NCBI GenBank assembly: GCA_012523385.1
Contig: JAAYIO010000264.1
Coordinates: 1 to 9,583, forward strand
Reading direction: 5' to 3'
Length of the DNA stretch: 9,583 nt
DNA from: Methanomicrobiales archaeon
GTDB lineage: Archaea > Halobacteriota > Methanomicrobia > Methanomicrobiales > Methanomicrobiaceae
Every line of letters starts with the position of its first letter. Position 1 is the first letter of the stretch. The notes under the pieces were generated by a model. That model worked only from the letters and a program-made list of their open reading frames with translations. It searched no databases and was not told the origin of the DNA. Below, piece after piece: positions 1-6,144 of the stretch. The position numbers and the translations under genes are program-made.

Positions 1-1026
1 ACGGATTGTCCTTCCCCGTGAGATTTTAGCAATAAACAGACCAACGAAAGGTGACCATGAGATCCACCATGCCCAGTAGAAGATAGTCCAATCCCGGCTC
101 CATCCGCCCCCTTCAAACGGATGTGACATGAGGCTCAGGTCAATGATATTGTTGGCATAACCCCCAAGCGTGGAGGTAAAGATATCCAAAATGTGGGATG
201 TCTCTCCCAAGAAGAAGATGAAAAAAAGAAGGGCAATAGCTAAGACAATATTAATTTTTGAAAGCGTCTGCATCCCTTTCTCCACTCCCAGAATCGCAGA
301 TGCCATGAAGAGAGCAGTTGCAATGACGATGATTCCAATGGTTATGGATATCGCAGACGAAACGCCGTAGAGATGGGTAAGTCCAGCATGGATCTGGATT
401 GCGCCAAATCCAAGCGATGTTGCGGTACCGAAGACTGTTGCAAATACTGCCAGACTGTCAACAAGTTTCCCGGACATCCCATATATCCGCTCTCCAAGGA
501 TGGGGTAAAGGCAGGAACTGATGAGTGCAGGCATATCCCGTCTGAATGAAAAATAGGCGATGGACAGACTCACTATTGCATATATTGCCCATGGGTGAAT
601 CCCCCAGTGGAAGAATGAGTATCTCATCCCAAAGGCAGCAGCGTCAGAGGTTCCGGCAGTCAGAAATGGAGGGGGCTGGAGAAAGTGCACAAGGGGCTCA
701 GAGACACCCCAGAAGAGAAGTCCGATTCCCATCCCGGCAGCAAAGAGCATTGCCACCCAACCAAAAAAGCTGTATTGAGGGCGTTCATTGTCATGTCCCA
801 GTTTAATAGTGCCATATTTCGATACTGCAAGATACAAGACAAAGATAAGGAAAAATGAGGCAGATATGAGATACAACCAGCTGAAATGGTTGAGAATCAC
901 CGAATAAATAACGGTCGAGGCTGCCTCAAGCAGGTCCGCTCTGAAAATACCTACGATAATGAAGAAGAGAATGATTGCAAACGAAACAAGGAATACGGTC
1001 TCCTTTTTCAGATAATCGCGTAGCAT
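1..1026 (-). CDS. BCCT-family betaine-type transporter (C-terminus beyond window edge)
   Basis: Secondary transporter of the betaine/carnitine/choline family, expected in the cytoplasmic membrane for uptake of glycine betaine or a similar trimethylammonium compound. I translated the minus strand from the ATG at 1026: 342 residues are open to the edge, against roughly 500 or more in the family. Visible signatures are the glycine stretch GMGIG at residues 98-102 followed by FWGVSEP, the TM4 aromatic residues W141, W146 and Y149 (HWGIHPWAIY), and the TM8 block WWISW with W320, W321 and W324, then ISRGRT. These match the aromatic betaine box of BetP. GMGIG, rather than the GMGID form linked to proton-coupled choline carriers, suggests Na+ coupling; that is family knowledge plus inference. 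A GGAG ribosome-binding site lies 7 nt before the ATG. The gene follows the Usp gene by 12 nt, so the two are probably co-transcribed. Whether the substrate is an osmolyte or a methanogenic substrate cannot be read from the sequence. Confidence 0.95.
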   Translation of the reverse strand, partial: MLRDYLKKETVFLVSFAIILFFIIVGIFRADLLEAASTVIYSVILNHFSWLYLISASFFLIFVLYLAVSKYGTIKLGHDNERPQYSFFGWVAMLFAAGMGIGLLFWGVSEPLVHFLQPPPFLTAGTSDAAAFGMRYSFFHWGIHPWAIYAIVSLSIAYFSFRRDMPALISSCLYPILGERIYGMSGKLVDSLAVFATVFGTATSLGFGAIQIHAGLTHLYGVSSAISITIGIIVIATALFMASAILGVEKGMQTLSKINIVLAIALLFFIFFLGETSHILDIFTSTLGGYANNIIDLSLMSHPFEGGGWSRDWTIFYWAWWISWSPFVGLFIAKISRGRTIR

Positions 1027-1038
1027 GTCAGTTCTCCA

Positions 1039-1845
1039 TTACGGCACCAGAAAGATCGATGCTTTTGACTCATTCACAATACGTTCTGCTGTACCCCCCA
1101 TGGGAGCAGAGAAAAAAGTCGGTTTCTTTCTTCCGATAACAATAACGTCCGCCTTTAACCGTTCAGAGATATTCAGCACCTGAGTAGCAGGGTCTCCGAT
1201 TCTGTCTTCAGAGGTGACATGTTTGAAGAAGGGAATGAGTTCCTCTTCCATGTTCTGCAGATCTTTTGCGACTGCATCCCTTCGCCTCTGTTCTGTAGAA
1301 GGGTCTGCCATTCTGTTTCTGACATGGAGAATGTGGCATCGGGCACCATGAAACTCCTTAATATAAGGAATCGGGCGGGCAGATGTCTCATCAAGGTTGG
1401 TTGCATACAGCACGTTCAGGTCTTCGTGCCTGAGTCCCTCATCCCCATCGGGAAGGCGTGGCCGAATTTTATGGACAAATACCGGTACATCAGAGAGACG
1501 GAGCAGATCCCGCGATACACTTCCGAGGAGCATCGTTCTCAGATGCCTGTGGCGTTTAGCCTTGAGGTAAATCTCATCACACCCCTGAAAAAGTGCCGCC
1601 TCTGCGATAGATGAGGCAATATGGCCGTTTCCCTGCTTCACCTCAACAGAGAGTCCCTCATCTTCCATTGCCTTCTGCATGACCATGAGCCACGAGAGAT
1701 CAGATCCCCGGAAGAATGAACCGGATTCATTCACATGATAGAGGCAGATAGAACGAGCCCCAAAATTCTTCAGGGTCACTGCAACCTTTCTCAGTTCCTC
1801 TGGTCGTTCTCCATAAGCAACCGGAATCAGGGTATTCTCAAACAT
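1039..1845 (-). CDS. Tandem UspA-domain universal stress protein
   Basis: Cytoplasmic protein of 268 residues with two universal-stress-protein domains in tandem, about residues 1-127 and 141-268. Each domain has the beta-strand start and closing pattern of the family: NTLIPVAYG with LLGSVSRDLL and PVFV in the first, LNVLYATNLDE with GGTAERI and SIFLV in the second. The ATP-binding signature G-x2-G-x9-G-(S/T) is degraded. The second domain keeps G238 and G251-T252 but has K241 in place of the middle glycine. The first keeps only G108-S109, with K95 and R98 where the earlier glycines belong. ATP binding is therefore doubtful. The gene precedes the BCCT transporter with a 12-nt gap, which suggests a role in controlling or sensing for that transporter, as TeaD does for the TeaABC ectoine importer of Halomonas (an analogy, not shown here). 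The ATG at 1845 has only a weak Shine-Dalgarno (TGGA). No other in-frame Met occurs before residue 53. Confidence 0.9.
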   Translation of the reverse strand: MFENTLIPVAYGERPEELRKVAVTLKNFGARSICLYHVNESGSFFRGSDLSWLMVMQKAMEDEGLSVEVKQGNGHIASSIAEAALFQGCDEIYLKAKRHRHLRTMLLGSVSRDLLRLSDVPVFVHKIRPRLPDGDEGLRHEDLNVLYATNLDETSARPIPYIKEFHGARCHILHVRNRMADPSTEQRRRDAVAKDLQNMEEELIPFFKHVTSEDRIGDPATQVLNISERLKADVIVIGRKKPTFFSAPMGGTAERIVNESKASIFLVP

Positions 1846-2127
1846 CTTTTATGGTTCCACAGGATACCGCCAAGGCCGAACACACGCACATCCCGAATAC
1901 GATATCTCGAATGTGTTGGCCTTTTAATGTATCGGTACTGTTCATGCCGCCAGACTGTCCTCCCTTTCTAAAAACGGTTAAACACTGTCTGAACAGCAAA
2001 TCAACACCTATACATTCCCATTGCACCCTCATATCAGTATTCATCTCAATTGGCCAGACAGTGCGATATCCGTTGTATTTTACTATGGCGTATCACCAAC
2101 AGATATACAGGAGCCGAGCGTTTGCGT
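1846..2127. other. Divergent intergenic region (usp operon / glycosyltransferase)
   Basis: These 282 bases separate two divergently transcribed units and should hold both promoters. No convincing TTTATATA-type box is visible for the Usp side. For the glycosyltransferase side there are weak AT-rich candidates near 2073-2088 and GATATACA at 2102-2109. A perfect 9-bp inverted repeat, CACTGTCTG at 1983-1991 and CAGACAGTG at 2055-2063, is present but could be chance. I see no gene or RNA here. Confidence 0.4.
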
Positions 2128-3309
2128 ATGTCAGAGAAAACCGATCCACCTTTCCGGGAATGTTCAGCAACCGCACCCCTTACAAAATCAGCATGTCCAT
2201 CAAACAGTCCGGTCATCCTTATCTTTGTCTGTGGGGAAGGACTGGGCCACACCTCACGCTGCCTGAAGGCAGCAGAGTACTGTGAGACACAGGGTTCTGT
2301 CTGCCATCTCGCCGCCTACGGTCAATCTCATGCCTTCCTAACCAAAGTCGGGTGGCCCCGTTTGCACACCACGCCCCGGGAAGTAACTCTCGCAGGAGAT
2401 ATGGGACTTTTTTCCCTCAGAAAAACTCTCTGGAACTCGAAAGGTGTGCCTTGTGACCTCGTTCGATCATACCGGCAGGCACGGGCCCTCATCAAAGAGA
2501 TACAGCCCGATATCGTCATTTGTGACACGATGTATGCGCCGGTTGAAGCCGCCCGTCGTGACAATGTGCCTGTCCTTTTTATCACCAACCAGAATTCGTT
2601 CTCGACCCTTGCAGGCGGCGGAGAGGGCGGGTGGGCCTTTCTCAGCCGTTTAGTCTCATGGTACCTCACTCTGGCAGACCGGGTCATCATTCCCGACTTT
2701 GCTTCTCCGGCGACAGTGAGCAGATATAATTTGGTAATACCCTCCGAACGTGAGAGCCAGTACCGGTTCATTGGCCCTTTAATGGACATCTCCCGGGAAC
2801 AGTACCCGTGCACAAACAAGACCATCTTTGCGTCATTTGGTGGTGAACCATTCAAAATTCCTCTTTACCAGAATTTGGCAGAGATTGCCGAACGGCGCAT
2901 GGATCTCTCTTTTAAAGTTTTTGCCCAGCTGCCGGGACTGCCGGAATCGACCGAGAACTTCCATACCCATGGATTTGTGCCGGATCTCTTCACTCACCTC
3001 TCTTGTGCAGAAGTTGCCATCCTCCATGGGGGGCTCACCACCCTGCACGAGGCACTCTTTTTCCCAAAACCCGTGGTGATGGTGATTGACCCTCATCATC
3101 CCGAGCAGGGCAACAATGCCCGGGCAATTGTTGAGATGGGGGCAGGGGTGATGATCCGGGGAGATGAGGCAGATACCGACCGTCTGGAGGCGGCCATCGA
3201 AGAGGCACGCCGGCTTACCGTACCTGACCTCTCTGCACACTTTATCCGCGAGAACGGAAGGGTGCAACTGTGGAAAGAAATTCAGGAAACCTTACGGTAT
3301 AAACGGTGA
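2128..3309 (+). CDS. MurG-like GT-B glycosyltransferase (family 28/1-like)
   Basis: Predicted cytoplasmic or membrane-associated glycosyltransferase of 393 residues with the two-domain GT-B fold, moving a sugar from a nucleotide-sugar donor to an unknown acceptor, perhaps a lipid or cell-surface glycan. The N-terminal domain opens with VILIFVCGEGLGHTSR (residues 29-44), the glycine-rich loop of MurG-like enzymes. The C-terminal donor-binding domain shows ASFGGEP (235-241), HGGLTTLHEAL (300-310) and DPHHPEQGNNA (321-331), which are typical of this group. Start choice: no ATG, GTG or TTG occurs in frame between 2131 and the conserved core, so about 28 Ser/Pro/Thr-rich residues precede the fold. 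A TTG at 2122 lies 8 nt after AGGAG (2109-2113) and competes with the ATG at 2128, which is 14 nt away. A TATA-like GATATACA about 24 nt before 2128 would instead permit a leaderless ATG. The secreted membrane-anchored gene starts 21 nt downstream, so an envelope-related role is likely. The exact substrate is unknown. Confidence 0.85.
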   Translation: MSEKTDPPFRECSATAPLTKSACPSNSPVILIFVCGEGLGHTSRCLKAAEYCETQGSVCHLAAYGQSHAFLTKVGWPRLHTTPREVTLAGDMGLFSLRKTLWNSKGVPCDLVRSYRQARALIKEIQPDIVICDTMYAPVEAARRDNVPVLFITNQNSFSTLAGGGEGGWAFLSRLVSWYLTLADRVIIPDFASPATVSRYNLVIPSERESQYRFIGPLMDISREQYPCTNKTIFASFGGEPFKIPLYQNLAEIAERRMDLSFKVFAQLPGLPESTENFHTHGFVPDLFTHLSCAEVAILHGGLTTLHEALFFPKPVVMVIDPHHPEQGNNARAIVEMGAGVMIRGDEADTDRLEAAIEEARRLTVPDLSAHFIRENGRVQLWKEIQETLRYKR

Positions 3310-3330
3310 AAAAAACAAACAGGATATATC

Positions 3331-4014
3331 ATGGATAACGGATGGAAGAATCTCATTGGAATTATTATTGTGTTCTTTATAGTCGTTAATGCCCTGATCA
3401 TCGTCGTCGGGATGGACTATCCCGATGGATTTGCCTTAACCGGCATTGAGATCACGGGCGAATATCGGTATGATGTGACCCTCTCCGGAACCGGAACGGC
3501 AACAAATGTCACTCTCATGATCCCTCTGCCGTGTGTTGGGGGGAACTCTCCTGTGGGAGATGCCATAGTACGCGGGAATGCAGAGGGTATCGGGGCCCGA
3601 TGGGCCGTATCAGAGGTGGGAACAGATGATTTCGTTATGCTGAAGATCACTGCACCCTCTCTGTCTTTTGTAGATGGGCCGATTACATTCGGGACGACTG
3701 TCTCGGCTCCCGATCTCATCGATACTGCTGAACCCGGCGACGAGACCTATCTGTTGCGCCTGAAAAAAGACCCGATAGACAAGAATGGGGTGACCCATTA
3801 TACCTCATCTCTCTACGCGGTCTATGATATGTCGGAAGATGAGGGCATGGATATCTCCATCTGCCTTGAGGGCGTCAACACGTGGAGATATCCGGTTCTC
3901 TCCGAAAACCACTTCCGAGACACCCTCACCTTTGCAGGTGGTGCCCATAGTGGCGGATGGCAGACTGCAGACGGCATTCTCACCGCTGGCATCGGAAAAT
4001 ATTCTGTTATCTGA
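3331..4014 (+). CDS. Membrane-anchored extracytoplasmic protein, function unknown
   Basis: I do not recognise this 227-residue protein. After a short N-terminus (MDNGWKN) comes one strongly hydrophobic segment at about residues 8-27. The remaining 200 residues are acidic and rich in Thr, Gly and Val. This fits a single N-terminal signal anchor with an outward-facing, mostly beta domain. One N-glycosylation sequon, NVT, is at N59. Two cysteines (C68, C178) could pair outside the cell. An AGGA ribosome-binding site at 3321-3324 is 6 nt before the ATG. The gene lies 21 nt after the glycosyltransferase stop and shares its transcript, which ends at the hairpin and T-run just downstream. The pair may serve the cell envelope, but this rests on context only. 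No catalytic motif is visible. Confidence 0.8.
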   Translation: MDNGWKNLIGIIIVFFIVVNALIIVVGMDYPDGFALTGIEITGEYRYDVTLSGTGTATNVTLMIPLPCVGGNSPVGDAIVRGNAEGIGARWAVSEVGTDDFVMLKITAPSLSFVDGPITFGTTVSAPDLIDTAEPGDETYLLRLKKDPIDKNGVTHYTSSLYAVYDMSEDEGMDISICLEGVNTWRYPVLSENHFRDTLTFAGGAHSGGWQTADGILTAGIGKYSVI

Positions 4015-4021
4015 AATATCC

Positions 4022-4044
4022 GGTTATCACCATAACCATTTTTT
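4022..4044 (+). terminator. Hairpin plus T6 terminator after the glycosyltransferase operon
   Basis: A perfect 6-bp stem GGTTAT/ATAACC with a 4-nt loop (4022-4037) is followed by A and six T residues (4039-4044). It starts 8 nt after the stop codon of the upstream gene. A T-run is the main archaeal termination signal; the stem makes it look like an intrinsic terminator. Confidence 0.65.
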
Positions 4045-4064
4045 CCTGCGCTAACCAACGCAGG
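4045..4064 (+). other. Second 6-bp hairpin upstream of the Nre gene
   Basis: CCTGCG (4045-4050) and CGCAGG (4059-4064) form a perfect inverted repeat around an 8-nt loop, directly after the T-run of the preceding terminator. The right arm covers the AGG of an AGGTG that could act as a ribosome-binding site for a small reading frame at 4077. It could be part of the terminator, a leader structure or a protein-binding site. The sequence alone does not decide. Confidence 0.35.
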
Positions 4065-4171
4065 TGTATGTACGGCATGGGTATTCTTGGTGGTGAGGCA
4101 GGGGGTATTTTTTGCATCTTTCCTCCCGTCTGTGGATACACCGATGCCTTCCCCATCGTGAGGAATACCCG

Positions 4172-5335
4172 ATGAAGCCCGGCCAACTCTGTTCAGAGTG
4201 CAAGGGAAAAGGGATGTGTGGCCTGCCCCGCTGTCCTGTGATGGAACGGTTTCATGCCTCTGTCCGGGTGAAACCCTCAGACTCCTATATGGGTGGGGCG
4301 CCCTCGGTCTTTGTCGGGACACATGGATATCCAAAGATGACCGGCGGCCCGCTTCTCATCGGTGAGAGTGATAACCCGGAGGTCTGGGTAGAAAAGGCAT
4401 ACACCATAGATGATATCGTCAGCGTCCGTTCACGAACCATTCGGGGAAATACTGCTGCCGCATCCCGTGGGGCGGATGCGATGCAGGAGATTGCTCTCTC
4501 CGCAGTGCCGCTCGATGTGGAAGTTGCCTTTACCCGGCCCGTTGCATTTGATCTGCGGTTTGACGGGACAATTACCCCGGTTGGACTCTCAGGGGATATG
4601 AGAAAAATCGATGTACTGGACAATGCCAAAACGCCCCGTCCCGTTGAACGTGCAGTGGGTGATACTGATCTAAAGGCATCTGATGCCGTATGGAGCCTTT
4701 ATCAGGACGGGATTGGGGTGCATCAGGTTTCGCAGCTCTTAAGTGCCGGTCTTCTCGGACAGCAGCGGAAAATGGTTCCGACGCGGTGGAGCATCACGGC
4801 AGTTGATGATATGCTGGGAAAGGCGGGCAGGGCCGCGGTATCGCGCAATACTGCACTTGACGAGGTGCTCGTCTTTACCGCCACGTTGCACGGCAACACG
4901 ATCGTCTGCATTCTCACGCCGGGAGATTTCCGCTTTGAGATGATAGAACACTGGCAGGCAGAAAGCATGTGGGGCGGTGCTGATGGTGCTATCATGACTG
5001 ACGGAGAGGGCCGCAAGAGAAAATCGGGATATTCTCCTATTGCAGGGGCCTACTACTCAGCACGCCTCGCTGTCCTCGACTATCTCCAAACCCGGGGCCG
5101 GTCCGCACGGGCCATTGTTATCCGGAGCGTCGCCAATTCATACTGGGCACCCCTTGGTACCTGGGGCATTCGTGAAGCAGCACGACAGGCAATGGCACTA
5201 TCGCCGGTCTCTTTTGAGGACCTCGCCGGGGCACAGACATATGCCACCGCACTTCTGGGCACTGACGTATGGGTTCGTCACAGTTCCCTCATCCGGGAGA
5301 TCTCAACACAAAAAAGTATCTTAGATTTCTTTTAG
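4172..5335 (+). CDS. nreA: Nre-family archaeal DNA repair protein with C-terminal PIP box
   Basis: Archaeal Nre protein (DUF650/DUF651), 387 residues. In Haloferax, NreA acts in repair of mitomycin C damage together with UvrABC and depends on PCNA binding (family knowledge). Seen here: an N-terminal cysteine cluster C7-x2-C10-x5-C16-x4-C21, likely a zinc site; the conserved block KPSDSYMGGAPSVFVG (residues 34-49) and KMTGGPLLIG; and the extreme C-terminus QKSILDFF (380-387), a perfect PIP box (Q-x2-hydrophobic-x2-F-F) for docking on the sliding clamp. Start choice: the ATG at 4172 has GTGAGG at 4158-4163 with 8-nt spacing and puts the Cys cluster at the N-terminus. A longer frame opening at a TTG at 4112 adds 20 unrelated residues and is less likely. 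The gene is separated from the upstream operon by a terminator. A 32-35-codon frame upstream ends in an ATGA overlap with this start. The ligase gene lies about 0.8 kb downstream on the opposite strand. Confidence 0.95.
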   Translation: MKPGQLCSECKGKGMCGLPRCPVMERFHASVRVKPSDSYMGGAPSVFVGTHGYPKMTGGPLLIGESDNPEVWVEKAYTIDDIVSVRSRTIRGNTAAASRGADAMQEIALSAVPLDVEVAFTRPVAFDLRFDGTITPVGLSGDMRKIDVLDNAKTPRPVERAVGDTDLKASDAVWSLYQDGIGVHQVSQLLSAGLLGQQRKMVPTRWSITAVDDMLGKAGRAAVSRNTALDEVLVFTATLHGNTIVCILTPGDFRFEMIEHWQAESMWGGADGAIMTDGEGRKRKSGYSPIAGAYYSARLAVLDYLQTRGRSARAIVIRSVANSYWAPLGTWGIREAARQAMALSPVSFEDLAGAQTYATALLGTDVWVRHSSLIREISTQKSILDFF

Positions 5336-5347
5336 AAAAACACGATC

Positions 5348-5355
5348 ATTAAATA
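5348..5355 (+). promoter_or_regulatory. TATA-like box for the 254-residue membrane gene; leaderless transcript likely
   Basis: ATTAAATA sits with its centre about 28 nt before the ATG at 5380. Archaeal transcription usually starts 25-27 nt downstream of the box centre, so the mRNA would begin at or within about 2 nt of the ATG. The sequence before the ATG (CCTTAAGCATAGATTAT) holds no Shine-Dalgarno motif, which agrees with a leaderless message. The box falls just after the Nre stop, in a short 44-nt gap. Confidence 0.55.
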
Positions 5356-5379
5356 CCTCTAGCCTTAAGCATAGATTAT

Positions 5380-6144
5380 ATGAAATTCAGGCTGGCTGCA
5401 CCACTATGTTCAGGTCTACTGGCAGCGCTGGCTCTGCCCGTCCAGGCTGCAGATATACAAAATGTCTATGAGAGCCTCGGCGCAAACCAGTATATGCAGA
5501 TCATGATTGCAACGATCATCATGGTGGCAGTCTTCATTGGCATCTTCTTCTTTATCGGCAAGAGGCATTCACTGCGGACAAACGTGAACCCGGTCACTAA
5601 ACTTCTGGGTATGGCCTTTGCCATCCTTTGCATTATTTTCGGGACAATACTTTTGATAATCGATTTCATTGTGCTTATTAAGCCATTTGCGGCGGCGCAT
5701 GCTTTCGACTATATTGTTCAGTTATTCTATCATTACTTCCCTGAACAGCTGGTTCTTGGTATCATCATGATCGGCTCAACAGGCCTTTTGCTGTATCTGG
5801 TCGGTTTCTACATCATGATTGTTTTGCAGGGATCGAAAGCATTGGTGAAAGACACTGAGACCTATCGTATTCAGACTGCCTCACAATTAGACATGAATGT
5901 GAGCAAAGGGAATGTGGAATACTCAAAAATTGCATATCGTGTCACTTCGTGGGAGACAGGGGAGCCAATTCGAGACGAAAAAATCCGTTTGGAAACAAAA
6001 GATGGCACGCTGATGATGATTAAATACACCGATTCTGCGGGAGAGGTGGACTTTGGCAAACTCCGTGGCAAGGAAGGGGACTACTTTGCCTATGCCGAAG
6101 GCGACCGGGAGCGGCAGGAATACCGTTTCGTTTCCCTCACCTAA
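5380..6144 (+). CDS. Multi-pass membrane protein with C-terminal beta-rich domain, function unknown
   Basis: I do not recognise this 254-residue protein. Residues 1-24 look like a signal peptide (positive start, hydrophobic core, ending LPVQAA) or a first membrane helix. Three further hydrophobic segments lie at about 39-60, 76-100 and 124-149. The loop after the second (GKRHSLRTN) is positively charged and should be cytoplasmic. By the same rule the C-terminal tail of about 85 residues (170-254) is also predicted inside. That tail is strand-rich and contains TDSAGEVDFGKL, a pattern seen in small Ig-like or transthyretin-like domains, usually extracellular. So either the topology or the fold guess is unusual. 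Translation appears leaderless. The 3' end overlaps the convergent ligase gene by 8 bp (6137-6144). Neighbouring genes give no clear clue to function. Confidence 0.8.
   Translation: MKFRLAAPLCSGLLAALALPVQAADIQNVYESLGANQYMQIMIATIIMVAVFIGIFFFIGKRHSLRTNVNPVTKLLGMAFAILCIIFGTILLIIDFIVLIKPFAAAHAFDYIVQLFYHYFPEQLVLGIIMIGSTGLLLYLVGFYIMIVLQGSKALVKDTETYRIQTASQLDMNVSKGNVEYSKIAYRVTSWETGEPIRDEKIRLETKDGTLMMIKYTDSAGEVDFGKLRGKEGDYFAYAEGDRERQEYRFVSLT

Noticed and set aside
1983..2063. 9-bp inverted repeat CACTGTCTG/CAGACAGTG as an operator
   Set aside because: The arms are 63 nt apart, and one such match in a spacer of this size is not rare by chance. It would need conservation in relatives.
1851..2285. 144-codon open frame crossing the divergent spacer
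   Set aside because: It overlaps the real glycosyltransferase in another frame, starts next to the Usp start, and shows no domain or hydrophobic pattern.
2328..2855. 175-codon open frame on the minus strand
   Set aside because: Antisense to the glycosyltransferase, with low-complexity Arg/Ser-rich composition typical of shadow frames.
3822..4334. 170-codon open frame on the minus strand
   Set aside because: It lies antisense across the end of the 227-residue gene and the start of the Nre gene, with no recognisable family features; a shadow frame.
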